This document shows, in pieces, positions 26,003 through 35,060 of a DNA stretch of 64,000 nt. This stretch comes from a virus. How positions within the stretch are numbered: the stretch's first letter is position 1; every line of letters starts with the position of its first letter. The notes beneath the pieces were generated by a model. It saw only the letters and a program-made list of their open reading frames with translations. It had not been told where the DNA came from and did not search any database. Position numbers and translations under genes: made by a program. The DNA lies in IMG/VR virus record IMGVR_UViG_3300025889_000087, positions 1 to 64,000 of that record, one strand, 5' to 3'.

Positions 26003-27166
26003 TCATGCCTTCGTCCCCGCCCAATTTGGCCCAAACTGCAATTGCATGGCCCGCTCCATCTCGTCTTCGGTCAATTGCCGTTTGCCGTTTTTATCATGGT
26101 GTAGATAAGCGATGGTGACTGTCGGGTCCCAACAGGCACGGCAACCAAGGTCGCCCGTGCGCGGGTCAATGTTTGAATTGCAGTTCGACTTTGTTCCCCT
26201 CAGTGTTTTGGGACAAACGACCGAGTTCCTGCCCACCGCGTCGTATGTGGATGCTGAAATGCGCGGATGGCGCAGCAAATCAGCGATATTCGTTCCTGCG
26301 TATTCCGCATCGGGGCTGAGGGTGTCCATGGTTTCCCGTCCGGGCAACGAAATGCGCACGTTCACGTTTGATGGGAAAGCGTCGTCTTCCCACCCGCGAG
26401 CGTCGAGGAATTGCTCAAGGAAAGGCAATTGGCGAGTCGCCATCCAAAACCGCATATTCTCATGGGGCAGGGCTTGAGCCGCCAGATCGCTCACCTGCGA
26501 ATAGGAGCCGGGTCCCCGTGCGTCACCGGCAGTGAAAACGCGCACTGGAACACCGCTTGCCGATTCACGCCGCGAGATGTTTTGACTTGCGTCGTTATAG
26601 AGGACTTCTTGCATTCCCGACATGAAGGGATCAGAATCACCGAGGGCTTGGTCTATTCTCGCCCACAGGTTGTTTTGGACGTTGTTCATCGGATAACGGT
26701 TTTCACAAGCGTAGCAGTGTCCACACGCTGAGTCAGGGTCATTCCGCGTGGCGTAAATGCAGGCTTCGGGTGGGAAATCCATGATACCAATACCGGGCAT
26801 GGCCTCGGTGGTCGTGAAGCGCGAAAAGGCATCCCGTGCTCCCTGCTTCGTCGCGGGCAGGTTCAAGTCCCGAGCGACTTCAGACCACGGGGCAATTTCA
26901 CGACCTTCAAGTGGATAATCGACCAAACGCGGCTTCCCGTCGTCGTCACGCAACCAATCCCGCCATTTCCCTTGATTTGCGTTAAGCCAATCGAAGATTT
27001 CCTGATTACCACCACCGCCCTGTGCATATGTTCCCGACTGTTGCGGTGTCGGGTGGCTCCCGCCATACCGCTTATCCCACCAAAACATCTCATCCGGATC
27101 GCCCAATGCCTTCAGCAACACCCCGACGAGGGGCTCAAGGGCAATTGAACGGAGAATTATGCTCAC
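26003..27166 (-). CDS. Gp88-like cysteine-rich phage protein
   Basis: The layout follows the phage Gp88 family (PF17338 in my recollection): an opening cysteine cluster (CIYATRNDPDSACGHCYAC), a paired N-rich helix, a VRVFTAGDARGPGSYSQVSD segment equivalent to the family's RxHxSGDF, the FWMATRQ strand, and a closing cluster (VCPKTLRG, NCNSN, GCRACWD) followed by VTIAYLHH. The family is of unknown function; the cysteines suggest metal or Fe-S binding. The start is GTG, overlapping the upstream stop as GTGA. It lies between a methyltransferase and a metallopeptidase-motif protein. Confidence 0.65.
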   Translation of the reverse strand: MSIILRSIALEPLVGVLLKALGDPDEMFWWDKRYGGSHPTPQQSGTYAQGGGGNQEIFDWLNANQGKWRDWLRDDDGKPRLVDYPLEGREIAPWSEVARDLNLPATKQGARDAFSRFTTTEAMPGIGIMDFPPEACIYATRNDPDSACGHCYACENRYPMNNVQNNLWARIDQALGDSDPFMSGMQEVLYNDASQNISRRESASGVPVRVFTAGDARGPGSYSQVSDLAAQALPHENMRFWMATRQLPFLEQFLDARGWEDDAFPSNVNVRISLPGRETMDTLSPDAEYAGTNIADLLRHPRISASTYDAVGRNSVVCPKTLRGTKSNCNSNIDPRTGDLGCRACWDPTVTIAYLHHDKNGKRQLTEDEMERAMQLQFGPNWAGTKA

Positions 27167-29316
27167 TGTCTTTCCCCCTCAAATTGTTGAAACACCCGAG
27201 CAATTTCAGCGGTCACGGGGTCCCACTCTTCTCGGGGCTTGGGGCTGAAAAACCTTCCACGGGATGTAATAGGCTTGCTTGTGACAACATAGACACTTCC
27301 AACTGGCTTTTCGGGATTTTCCGTCGTGCTATATCCAACCCTATGCACATTTTCTTTCAATTCGCCATGTCGGTCGTAAATATCCACGAAATCGTCGTCT
27401 GCGTAGTTTTGGTTCCTTCGGGCAACGTCCTTCACATTATTCGGACGAATCCATTCCCCCGTTTCGGTATTCAAAATAGGAGAGAGGATGGGATCTAAAT
27501 CATGGACTATCGGAAACCAACTATTCTGTAAGTCCGGTCTTTCGGCAATTTCTTCCTCGGTAGCGTCCCTGCTGAATGAAGGCTCATTGAGCAATTGGTT
27601 TTGCCGTCGGAAGTCTTCGGCCAACCGACGACGTAGCATAAGCCGCCCAAGTTCCATACGGAACTCTTCGGGCAAATCCATGAGCGTTTTCGGCAAACCT
27701 TCGCTCTCCCCCGTCGGAGACTCCAAATTAACGGGAATAGCGTCCAAATAATCGTTTAACGGTTTGAGCATTGGGCGAGCGACCCTCTCGACCGCCTTCA
27801 TGCGTTCGGAAATGCTCGCGTTTTCCAAGGTCCGATCTGTCACGAATTGCCCACTGTTCAGCATCCAATCGTAGACCTTTCCGAGAAATGCCTCGGTCAA
27901 ATTGTTCCGAATGCGTTCGCGTGCAGGAATCAAGAACTTCTCTCTATCCCATCTTTCGTAGCCCATAAGCGAGGATAAAGCGGGGTTGTCGGGGTCACGC
28001 CAGTCGATGGATGGGCGGTGAGCGGCTCGATTTGAAAGACGCGCACCGGGAATGCCCTTTGAGTCACTTCCGTCCTGCCACGTTCCCTTACGTTCCAATC
28101 CTTCAATGTCCATACCTGCACGCTTGCGTGCTTCGATGAGGCGGCGCATGGCGACCTTACGCTCATTTTTTCCGACGTTGTAGTGATGGAGCCAACGGGT
28201 AAGGGCATAACCGGGGTCGAACGGCTCTTGGGCAGTGAAAGCAGCACGTTCATGTGCCGCGGACTCTTGGGGGGATGACTGTTTTCTGCGATGCGTCATA
28301 ATTGGCAGGTCCGGATCAACTTCAGCGGGTTGCCTCCAAGCAAAGGCGAACTTTGGGTCATCGAGCAGCCGTCCGCGGAACTCATCCTGCTTTTTCTGCG
28401 GGCGCATTTGTATGGCTGACCTCCAACCGTTGTCGCTCACTTCGGTCACAATGCGCCCATCGTCCATGTTGATGCCTGCGGGGAAATCTTGTGCGGGTCC
28501 CCTCCAACTGTCAATTTCGCCCTGAGTCGCAATATGCCCCGATTCGTGGCGATCGGTAGAAAGAATACCGCGCAGGTCTCTTTCGGTTTCATCATCTAAC
28601 AGACTATTTCTCGCAATTCTGTAATCTCTATCGGTCCAACCGCGCGAAGCCGACGGAAGGTATGTGTAGGCAGGACCATTTCGTGTCGCGGTCCCAAGCG
28701 CGTCTATTTCTGCGAGCGACCAATCACTTCCCTTATCTTGCCATCCAAACGGTCGCCTGCGCCCATCCCGCGCGACACTGTGAACCCCCCTATGCTGACC
28801 CATTTTCTGCAATACGTTGGACCATGAAATGCCGTCAATGTCCGAAGCGGTGAACATGCCGTCGCCCATTTTGCCCTCGGCGCATTCATTCCACGCACGG
28901 TCGGCTACGACCGCCGCTTCATACCACTCCCGTGTATTTCTCAACATCTGCTGAAAACGGGCTTCATTGTTCCCCGCCATTAGCAGCATTTCAGCACGAA
29001 CCCTCGGGTCTTTGACTTCGGGGCCTTCTGCGAGTTCATGATCGAGATGATTCCGCCACATCTGACAGAAATTAGGCTGATGGATTCTCGACATGACTTC
29101 TGACCTGATGCCCAAACGATTCATCACTTCTTGCGCATAAACCTCGGCTGAGCGGAGGCAGCATTCGTCAATGCCTTCGTTGCCCATGACCTCGGGCGTT
29201 TCGTCGTCGCCCTCGACCTCAATTTCATTGTCAAGCAACGTCGGAATAGCCGCCGATGCAGGGTGGGTGAATACCCGCGGCCCGCCATTGGGTGAGCCGG
29301 GGCCGCGCATCACCAT
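27163..29316 (-). CDS. First gene of virion operon: large protein with HExxH motif
   Basis: A 717-residue protein. A zinc-metallopeptidase motif HESGH (257-261) lies in DRHESGHIATQGEI. Residues about 40-170 are related to the Cys-rich protein encoded at 17630-18865: both have a DECC/ECAE-type Cys segment followed by GMFTASDIDGISWSNVLQKM (from about 153). The rest is unrecognised and highly charged. The open frame continues back to 29463 inside the thermosome gene, so the start must be internal; ATG at 29316 (or 29310) lies just inside the divergent intergenic region and is preferred. Confidence 0.7.
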   Translation of the reverse strand: MVMRGPGSPNGGPRVFTHPASAAIPTLLDNEIEVEGDDETPEVMGNEGIDECCLRSAEVYAQEVMNRLGIRSEVMSRIHQPNFCQMWRNHLDHELAEGPEVKDPRVRAEMLLMAGNNEARFQQMLRNTREWYEAAVVADRAWNECAEGKMGDGMFTASDIDGISWSNVLQKMGQHRGVHSVARDGRRRPFGWQDKGSDWSLAEIDALGTATRNGPAYTYLPSASRGWTDRDYRIARNSLLDDETERDLRGILSTDRHESGHIATQGEIDSWRGPAQDFPAGINMDDGRIVTEVSDNGWRSAIQMRPQKKQDEFRGRLLDDPKFAFAWRQPAEVDPDLPIMTHRRKQSSPQESAAHERAAFTAQEPFDPGYALTRWLHHYNVGKNERKVAMRRLIEARKRAGMDIEGLERKGTWQDGSDSKGIPGARLSNRAAHRPSIDWRDPDNPALSSLMGYERWDREKFLIPARERIRNNLTEAFLGKVYDWMLNSGQFVTDRTLENASISERMKAVERVARPMLKPLNDYLDAIPVNLESPTGESEGLPKTLMDLPEEFRMELGRLMLRRRLAEDFRRQNQLLNEPSFSRDATEEEIAERPDLQNSWFPIVHDLDPILSPILNTETGEWIRPNNVKDVARRNQNYADDDFVDIYDRHGELKENVHRVGYSTTENPEKPVGSVYVVTSKPITSRGRFFSPKPREEWDPVTAEIARVFQQFEGERQ

Positions 29317-29403
29317 ATCCGGTCCACGGCTCCTGCAATTGAAAACCTTCCCCACTGTGAGGGGTGTGAAGGTTAATAGGGCTGATATGGCCCCCGACAA
29401 ACA
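29317..29403. promoter_or_regulatory. Divergent promoter region between virion operon and thermosome, with inverted repeat
   Basis: An inverted repeat has arms AACCTTC (29344-29350) and GAAGGTT (29368-29374), extended inward by CCC and GGG. TTAATA (29373-29378) lies about 29 bases before the thermosome ATG, right for an archaeal TATA box and a leaderless transcript. Its overlap with one repeat arm suggests that a bound repressor would block it. Only 87 bases separate the two divergent genes. Confidence 0.5.
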
Positions 29404-30975
29404 ATGATGCCGAACGGTCAGCAGCCAATCTTCATTCTCCGCGAAGGAACCGACCGGAAGCACGGTCGTGTTGCACAGTCAAACAACATCGCCGCGGCCC
29501 GTGCCGTGGCTGACGCCGTGCGAACCACCCTTGGTCCCAAAGGCATGGACAAAATGTTGGTTGATGAGGGCGGCGATGTCATCATCACCAATGACGGCGC
29601 GACCATTCTCCGCGAAATGGACATCGACCACCCCGCGGCCAAGATGATCATTGAAGTCAGCAAAACGCAGGAGCAGGAATGTTTTGACGGGACAACCACC
29701 GCCGTCGTGCTTAGCGGTGAATTGCTGAAGCAGGCTGAGGAATTGCTCTCACAGGGCATTCACCCGACCACCATTTGCGACATTTTCCGCAAGGTCGGGA
29801 CCGAGGCCGTGAAGGCGTTATCCGGCTTCAGCAGCCATTCCGACGAAGCCATGTTGCTTAGCGTGGCTCGCACCGCCCTCACCGGAAAGTCGTCGGGCGA
29901 CCTGAAAGAGCACCTCGCCTCCATTTGCGTTGAAGCCGTTGAGCGACTCGACAAGCAGGACGGCTCAATCAACCTTGACGAAATTATGGTGGTGAAGGCC
30001 CTCGGTGGAGAAGCGACGGACTCATCCCTCATCCAATCCATCGTTCTCGACAAGGAACGCGCTCACCCGTCCATGCCGAAGACGCTGACGAACGCTCGTA
30101 GGGCCATCTGCGTCCTGTCCTGTCCGCTCACAGTGCAGACTACCACTATGGATGCAAACATTCAGATCACCGACCCGTCTCAAATTGCCGCGTTCTTGGA
30201 GCAGGAAGAGGCTTCTTTGCGCGAAATGGTGGATAAAATCGCCTCGTCAGGCGCGAAAGTCGTTGTGTGTCAGAAGGAAATTGACGACCTCGCCAAGCAC
30301 TACCTCGCCAAGCGACACATCATCGGCGTGGAGAAGGTCAAGAAGTCGGACATCGAAGCCCTGTCCCGCGCCACTGGCGCGGCCATTGTTGGCAACCTCG
30401 ATGACCTCGACACTGCCGCCCTCGGAACCTGCGACAACGTAATGGAGCAACGGGTGGGAGAATTGCCCATGATGTTCTTTGAGGGCTACGAAAAGAACCC
30501 ACCAGTCACACTCGTGCTTCGTGGCGGCACTGCGCCGTTCATTGAAGAAGTCGAGCGAGCCTTTGATGATGCCGTGGGCGTCGTCAAGGTGGCCCACGAA
30601 GACGAACAAGTCGTCCCCGGTGGTGGTTCCGTGTTCGCTGCCCTCGCTCAGTCCATCCTCACGAATGCAAACACCAAGGTGGGGCGCGAACGCATGGCTG
30701 CCGAGGCTTTCGCTGACGCGCTTCTCGTAATCCCACGCACTCTCGTGGAGAACGCGGGTCTTGATCCGGTGGACGAGATTATGACACTGCGTTCGGCCCA
30801 CGCTGAAGGGAAGGTGACGTGGGGTGTGGACGTGTTCGCGGGTGGCCTCATGGACATGGCCGAGAGCGACGTGTGGGAGCCACTGCGCGTTGTGTCGCAG
30901 GCCATCAAGTCAGCCGTCGAAACGTCAATCATGATTCTGCGCATTGACGACGTGATTTCGTCCAAGAAGGCGTGA
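29404..30975 (+). CDS. Group II chaperonin (thermosome) subunit
   Basis: A full-length ATP-driven folding chamber subunit, 523 residues. Motifs: [13 protein letters not shown] (42-54), NDGATIL (63-69), [14 protein letters not shown] (95-108) with the ATP-site Asp95, VVPGGG (about 403-408), WGVDVFAGG near residue 475. The usual EVGDGTTT is ECFDGTTT here, a substitution beside the nucleotide site. The C-terminus lacks the Gly/Met tail of many cellular thermosomes. It is the only plus-strand gene between two minus-strand operons and ends four bases from the stop of the array. Viral thermosomes are known from marine archaeal viruses and probably assist capsid folding. Confidence 0.95.
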   Translation: MMPNGQQPIFILREGTDRKHGRVAQSNNIAAARAVADAVRTTLGPKGMDKMLVDEGGDVIITNDGATILREMDIDHPAAKMIIEVSKTQEQECFDGTTTAVVLSGELLKQAEELLSQGIHPTTICDIFRKVGTEAVKALSGFSSHSDEAMLLSVARTALTGKSSGDLKEHLASICVEAVERLDKQDGSINLDEIMVVKALGGEATDSSLIQSIVLDKERAHPSMPKTLTNARRAICVLSCPLTVQTTTMDANIQITDPSQIAAFLEQEEASLREMVDKIASSGAKVVVCQKEIDDLAKHYLAKRHIIGVEKVKKSDIEALSRATGAAIVGNLDDLDTAALGTCDNVMEQRVGELPMMFFEGYEKNPPVTLVLRGGTAPFIEEVERAFDDAVGVVKVAHEDEQVVPGGGSVFAALAQSILTNANTKVGRERMAAEAFADALLVIPRTLVENAGLDPVDEIMTLRSAHAEGKVTWGVDVFAGGLMDMAESDVWEPLRVVSQAIKSAVETSIMILRIDDVISSKKA

Positions 30976-30979
30976 TGAA

Positions 30980-31597
30980 TCACACAGGCCAACCAAGCGA
31001 CTGAAGGATTTCCCTTCTTCGATTGATGGCTCGTTCACGCAGGTGCTCAGGCAACCGCTCAACACCACGGGTCATCCACCGCATCCAGTCAATCTGTTCG
31101 TCAGGTATGGGAACGAGGAACTCGGGCGGAATGGGCGGGTTCATGTGAAATGTTCCCCATCCTCCGAGTTCACGAATGCCCTGATAATTCGGGAACCATG
31201 GTGCTTCCTCACGAATACCGAGGATTGTTGGCTTCCCCCTTTCTCGCGCCCTTGGCGTTCGCCATTCAAGCGGTTCGGTGATAGCAAGAAGTGGTCTATC
31301 TCCACGATCCATTACGGACCGTATGGCGTAGTTCTCGGCTACGGATTGGTTAGGACTCGACCAAACAATGCGCGTGTTCCTTATCTCCGGATCTGTCACC
31401 ATGGGGTTGAAATTGCGCAAAACGTCGTATTCGGGGGTGTCGCCAAACTCACCCATGCTCACAATCTGCGGCTGAATCCCCTCTTCCATGATGCGCTCAA
31501 GGGCCCGCGTGTTGGTCCCATGAAAAGAACGAATGCCGGGAGGCAATTCGCGCTCAGCCTTCACAATGTCCCACGCGAGGGAGAAGGCGGTCCTCAC
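30980..31597 (-). CDS. Tagged ADP-ribosyltransferase-like protein (last gene of array)
   Basis: The tag reads MRTAFSLAWDIVKAERELP. The body opens with IRSFHGTNTRALERIMEEGI (an H-G-T strand and helix typical of ADP-ribosyltransferase-fold proteins), continues with RIVWSSPNQSVAENYAI (the S-containing strand and NAD-cleft helix) and ends with IPPEFLVPIPDEQIDW, a pattern also seen in the protein at 33804-34238. GTG at 31597 forms a GTGA overlap with the upstream gene and follows GGAGG; an upstream start would overlap by 52 bases. ART fold is moderately supported; target unknown. Confidence 0.7.
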   Translation of the reverse strand: MRTAFSLAWDIVKAERELPPGIRSFHGTNTRALERIMEEGIQPQIVSMGEFGDTPEYDVLRNFNPMVTDPEIRNTRIVWSSPNQSVAENYAIRSVMDRGDRPLLAITEPLEWRTPRARERGKPTILGIREEAPWFPNYQGIRELGGWGTFHMNPPIPPEFLVPIPDEQIDWMRWMTRGVERLPEHLRERAINRRREILQSLGWPV

Positions 31598-32457
31598 TGC
31601 CAACCCTCCACTTCGTCTTCCATCCGTTCTCGTAGCCCGCGCCATTTAATTTCGTGCATCCGTTGGCGATAATACGGGTCCTCTTGGTTGTGTGACCACA
31701 ATTGCTTCGCTTCCCACGATTGAACCGGGTCAGGTCGGTTGTCGATTTCCATTCCGTAATTTTGCTCCAATTCACGGGCCAAGTCGCGCATAGCCTCGCC
31801 TATGCCTCTTCGTTGGTATTCATGTTGCACCGCAAGATCCGAACCACTGTGGGCATAATCAGACAAGAATGGACGTAAGAGTTCAAACATTTCCGGCTCC
31901 CACCAGTCCTCAACTGCCGCAATTGCTTCTTTGGTGTCTTCGGGGACATCATCTCGTTCCAATACAAAGTCCCGTATGTATCGTCCGCGATCTTCCATAT
32001 CGTCAAAAGGATCACTGTGCCTATAACCGTAAATCCTCAAATGCCCAATGGGGTTTTCAGTCGCTTGTGCAAATGGCGAAGGGGCGACACCCTGCGTTTC
32101 ACGGGAAGGGAAGACTTTGACGGCAATTCCGTCGTCGAAACCGCCGCCATACGCAACCATAGGCCATTCTATGCCGTCGCGATCAACGTGCGTTGCGTGA
32201 AATAGGCGATCTCGCAAGCCGGGGTTATCGAGGGTATAGCCCCAACCACCATATCCTTGTGTGCCGTCTTCGTTGATTCCATGCCGTTCCATCAACACGG
32301 CATTATCCCTGTCCGCTTCGTCGGTGAACGCGCTCAATTCATCCAAAAGAGCGCGGCGTTCAGCCAACGCCTGCGTGTATTCGGGTCCAATTTCACGAAT
32401 TGAATTGAGATCCAGTGGGGCTTTCACCACCAACCACGCGGTGTCGAAAGCGTTCAT
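31594..32457 (-). CDS. Tagged GNAT-like acetyltransferase, 287 aa
   Basis: The tag MNAFDTAWLVVKAPLDLNSI is followed by a helical region and a C-terminal GNAT-like core: LAVQHEYQRRGIGEAMRDLA carries the acetyl-CoA loop pattern (Q/RxxGxG/A) at the start of a helix. The tail, YYRQRMHEIKWRGLRERMED, is nearly identical to that of the protein at 32918-33817, so the two are recent paralogues. ATGA-type overlaps on both sides. The substrate is not predictable. Confidence 0.75.
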   Translation of the reverse strand: MNAFDTAWLVVKAPLDLNSIREIGPEYTQALAERRALLDELSAFTDEADRDNAVLMERHGINEDGTQGYGGWGYTLDNPGLRDRLFHATHVDRDGIEWPMVAYGGGFDDGIAVKVFPSRETQGVAPSPFAQATENPIGHLRIYGYRHSDPFDDMEDRGRYIRDFVLERDDVPEDTKEAIAAVEDWWEPEMFELLRPFLSDYAHSGSDLAVQHEYQRRGIGEAMRDLARELEQNYGMEIDNRPDPVQSWEAKQLWSHNQEDPYYRQRMHEIKWRGLRERMEDEVEGWQ

Positions 32458-32921
32458 TCTTCCATCACCCCAATGTCCGAAGTGCCGTGCTTTTCACGCA
32501 TCCTTTGAGCAAATCCTTCACCAAGATCCGTTTTCATTGACCTGACCGGATCAAAAAAGGTCTTCCCTTGAGATTGAGCCAAACGCACGATGAGATGCAA
32601 AAGGGCTTCCTGATACCCTTTTCCTCTATACCCACTCTTTGTCGATATTGTATAGGGATAGATGCCGTGGTCGAAATATGGCGCAATAATGTGGTGAGCC
32701 CTCCAATCGTCGTCTTCATCCATGATGTAGGCCGAACCGACGCCCGCTCCATCCTCACTCAAGCGGGCAAAAGCAGGCAATCGTTCCTGTGTTTCAGGGT
32801 CGATGAAGTCCGCTTCCAAGCGTTGATAGGGGTAGCCCCCGATTTCCTCGGTTGTTTCACGGATTGAGTCAAAGTCAAGCGGGGCCTTCATCAAAGACCA
32901 AGCGCGGTCGAAGGCGGTCAT
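32454..32921 (-). CDS. Tagged GNAT-like protein, 155 aa
   Basis: The tag MTAFDRAWSLMKAPLDFDSI is followed by a compact GNAT-like domain: beta-strand region LPAFARLSEDGAGVGSAYIM, a strand with PYTISTKSGYRGKGYQEALL (acetyl-CoA loop RGKG) and a following helix and strand. It is shorter than its two GNAT neighbours and lacks their common tail. Overlaps neighbours by four bases at each end. Confidence 0.72.
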   Translation of the reverse strand: MTAFDRAWSLMKAPLDFDSIRETTEEIGGYPYQRLEADFIDPETQERLPAFARLSEDGAGVGSAYIMDEDDDWRAHHIIAPYFDHGIYPYTISTKSGYRGKGYQEALLHLIVRLAQSQGKTFFDPVRSMKTDLGEGFAQRMREKHGTSDIGVMEE

Positions 32922-33817
32922 TGTTGATCCCCCATCCGCTCACGAAGACCGCGCCACCAAATCTCATGCAATCGGTCGCGGTAGTTCGGGTCGTTTTGGT
33001 TCGCCGCCCACATGCGCTGCGCGTCAAAGGACTGGTTGGGGTCGGGCCTCAAATCCACCTCTAAATCGTCGGGAAGGTAATTGTCGTTGAGTTCGCTTAG
33101 GAAATCGCGCATGGCCGTGGCTATGCCTTTGCGTTGATAAGAAGGTTTAACGTCGAGCATTGAACCTTCCGAGTATTCATAGAGCATGTCGCTCGCCGTC
33201 TCGTAATTGGCTTCTATTTCATCCAATTCGTGGTCCGTGTATTCTTCCGGGTTGTGTTCTGCGCGAATCCGAGCATCGAATGGGTTTTCAGACAAGCCCA
33301 TTCTTTCGGTGATGATGCCTTCAAGGATTGAGCCTCGGTCTCCATGACCTGCGGCAGTGACAGAAAGCGAACCTACCCGATTTGGTAAGTAGTCACCATA
33401 AAACCACCTGTCGCCAATCTGCGCACCATGCCCCCTACCAATTTCCTTTATGGGGCCTTGTCCTCCGCCGACATATGCTGCCACTTCGGCACCTCCGCCC
33501 CCCAGTCCGTAGGTAATCATTGGAAACTTGTTGCCCTTTTTGTCGTAGTGGTTTGCACGGTAAATCGAGCCGTGGTGTCGGGCCATCCCGATGATGTGCT
33601 CCAACGAAGAAAGTTCTTCGATGAGTTTGACCCAATCTTGATAGGGGATGTCTCCCATGATGCCGTGAGTCGTCGTCTTATAATCTTCCTCAAGCAAACT
33701 CCGAAGCATGTTCGCTCTTTCCGTCATAGCCCAAAAGTAGTCATCGCCCAGTCTTTGCACTGAGTCAAGATCCAGTGGGGCTTTCACCACCAACCATGCA
33801 CAATCAAACGGGCTCAT
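32918..33817 (-). CDS. Tagged GNAT-like acetyltransferase, 299 aa
   Basis: The tag MSPFDCAWLVVKAPLDLDSV starts at ATG 33817, after CGGGGGACGACG; an upstream extension in the frame lacks the tag and would overlap the next gene heavily. The C-terminal region has VKPSYQRKGIATAMRDFLSE, the GNAT acetyl-CoA loop and helix, then NYRDRLHEIWWRGLRERMGD, shared with the protein at 31594-32457. The middle has a glycine-rich stretch (GLGGGGAEVAAYVGGGQG). Confidence 0.75.
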   Translation of the reverse strand: MSPFDCAWLVVKAPLDLDSVQRLGDDYFWAMTERANMLRSLLEEDYKTTTHGIMGDIPYQDWVKLIEELSSLEHIIGMARHHGSIYRANHYDKKGNKFPMITYGLGGGGAEVAAYVGGGQGPIKEIGRGHGAQIGDRWFYGDYLPNRVGSLSVTAAGHGDRGSILEGIITERMGLSENPFDARIRAEHNPEEYTDHELDEIEANYETASDMLYEYSEGSMLDVKPSYQRKGIATAMRDFLSELNDNYLPDDLEVDLRPDPNQSFDAQRMWAANQNDPNYRDRLHEIWWRGLRERMGDQQ

Positions 33818-34238
33818 CGTCGTCCCCCGTTTTTCGTCGCATTTGCTCCTGCAATTCCTCACTAAACCACGGGTTTTCGTATTGCATCGCGTTGGGCCAG
33901 TCGATGTCTTCGGGCGGAATTGGCTCGTTCGACACAAACGACGCCATCTCAGGGTCAATGCCGAGTATTCGTGCGAGAATGGGGGAATGGTCTATACCCG
34001 GCCTCATGCGGGGGTCGCCTTCATCACGCCAAAACGGGAGGGTGATGATTTGTCGGCTTTGTGGCCGCGTCATACCGATCCACTTCGCCGCCCCGTCTTC
34101 GTCACGAGAAGCGTAGACTTCACCAAAATTGGACTTGATTCCTTGGGCTGCAATAGGACCAAGGTTTTCCATAGGCGTGGCGTGGTAATACCACGGTGCC
34201 TTGACGAGCGACCACGCTCGGTCGAAGGCATCCGCCAT
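33804..34238 (-). CDS. Tagged ADP-ribosyltransferase-like protein, 144 aa
   Basis: Tag MADAFDRAWSLVKAP runs directly into WYYHATPMENLGPIAAQGIK, the H-x-T strand and following helix of an ADP-ribosyltransferase/RNA 2-phosphotransferase-like fold, then GEVYASRDEDGAAKWIGM for the second conserved strand and helix. The end PIPPEDIDWPNAM resembles the ending of the protein at 30980-31597. The domain is minimal in size. Activity is unproven. Confidence 0.72.
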   Translation of the reverse strand: MADAFDRAWSLVKAPWYYHATPMENLGPIAAQGIKSNFGEVYASRDEDGAAKWIGMTRPQSRQIITLPFWRDEGDPRMRPGIDHSPILARILGIDPEMASFVSNEPIPPEDIDWPNAMQYENPWFSEELQEQMRRKTGDDDEPV

Positions 34239-34256
34239 GGTTCATGCACCCCTCGC

Positions 34257-35060
34257 TCATCGTTTGAACATTCCGCGACCAAACATGAAGTCCCATATTT
34301 CAGGGTCAATGTTGTGTTGCTGACCTGTGGGTATGGGCCTTCCTTCTTCGCCGCCTGCATAAAACAGGCCCCATTGTTGAGGTGGACCAGTATAGCCGTC
34401 AATGTTGGTTGCCCCTAAATCGGAAAGCACACGTCTCCGCAATTCGGGGTCACGCAATATCGTTCGCTGCATCATCATGGCCGCGCTTGGTGGTTTGAAC
34501 ACCTGAGAAGCGTATTCAGGTATAATCACCCAATCTTTGCCATGTTCTTGAAGACGCTGACCCCATTTTTCAACATCTCCTTCGCCAAAAAGGCCACGAT
34601 AGAGAGAAAAGGCCAAATTGTTCAATTCATCTTTCTCGCTCCCATCCCAATTTATGTGGCTCGTTCCGTCATTTCCCATTTGCATAGGAGGGACATAGAC
34701 CCGCTCGGGGTTCACTTCAGGCAACGTGAACGAATGGACATCACGGGTATTCCCTCCATGCTGTTCTTTGTCCCATCCCGCGTATTGCTGCGCCGTCAGC
34801 AATTGCGGCGAAAAGAAGCGACCGCTTGGATCGCCCGCACGGTATAGGGTCTGCCCAGTGAACGGGAAAAATGGTGCTAAATTGCTCGGCTCATTGACTT
34901 GAGCCATGATGAGTTCGGGCATGATGTCTTCCAAAAAATCATGGTCTTCGCCCGCCCAATCCCACGGCTGCCTGCGTCGGTGTGCGTCAAAAATCCTGAA
35001 GGCCTCGTCCTCGGTGATGGGGGCTTTGATGATCGCCCATGCGGCGTCGAAGGGCGTCAC
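34257..35060 (-). CDS. Tagged ADP-ribosyltransferase-like protein, 267 aa
   Basis: Tag MTPFDAAWAIIKAPITEDEA. Near residue 70 TLYRAGDPSGRFFSPQLLTA and QQYAGWDKE match the Y-R-(A/G) strand, FSP strand and following helix of R-S-E-type ADP-ribosyltransferases, followed by VHSFTLPEVNPERVYV. A catalytic Glu could not be fixed. GTG at 35060 gives a GTGA overlap with the preceding gene after GGAGG, so it is preferred to the TTG two codons upstream. Confidence 0.7.
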   Translation of the reverse strand: MTPFDAAWAIIKAPITEDEAFRIFDAHRRRQPWDWAGEDHDFLEDIMPELIMAQVNEPSNLAPFFPFTGQTLYRAGDPSGRFFSPQLLTAQQYAGWDKEQHGGNTRDVHSFTLPEVNPERVYVPPMQMGNDGTSHINWDGSEKDELNNLAFSLYRGLFGEGDVEKWGQRLQEHGKDWVIIPEYASQVFKPPSAAMMMQRTILRDPELRRRVLSDLGATNIDGYTGPPQQWGLFYAGGEEGRPIPTGQQHNIDPEIWDFMFGRGMFKR

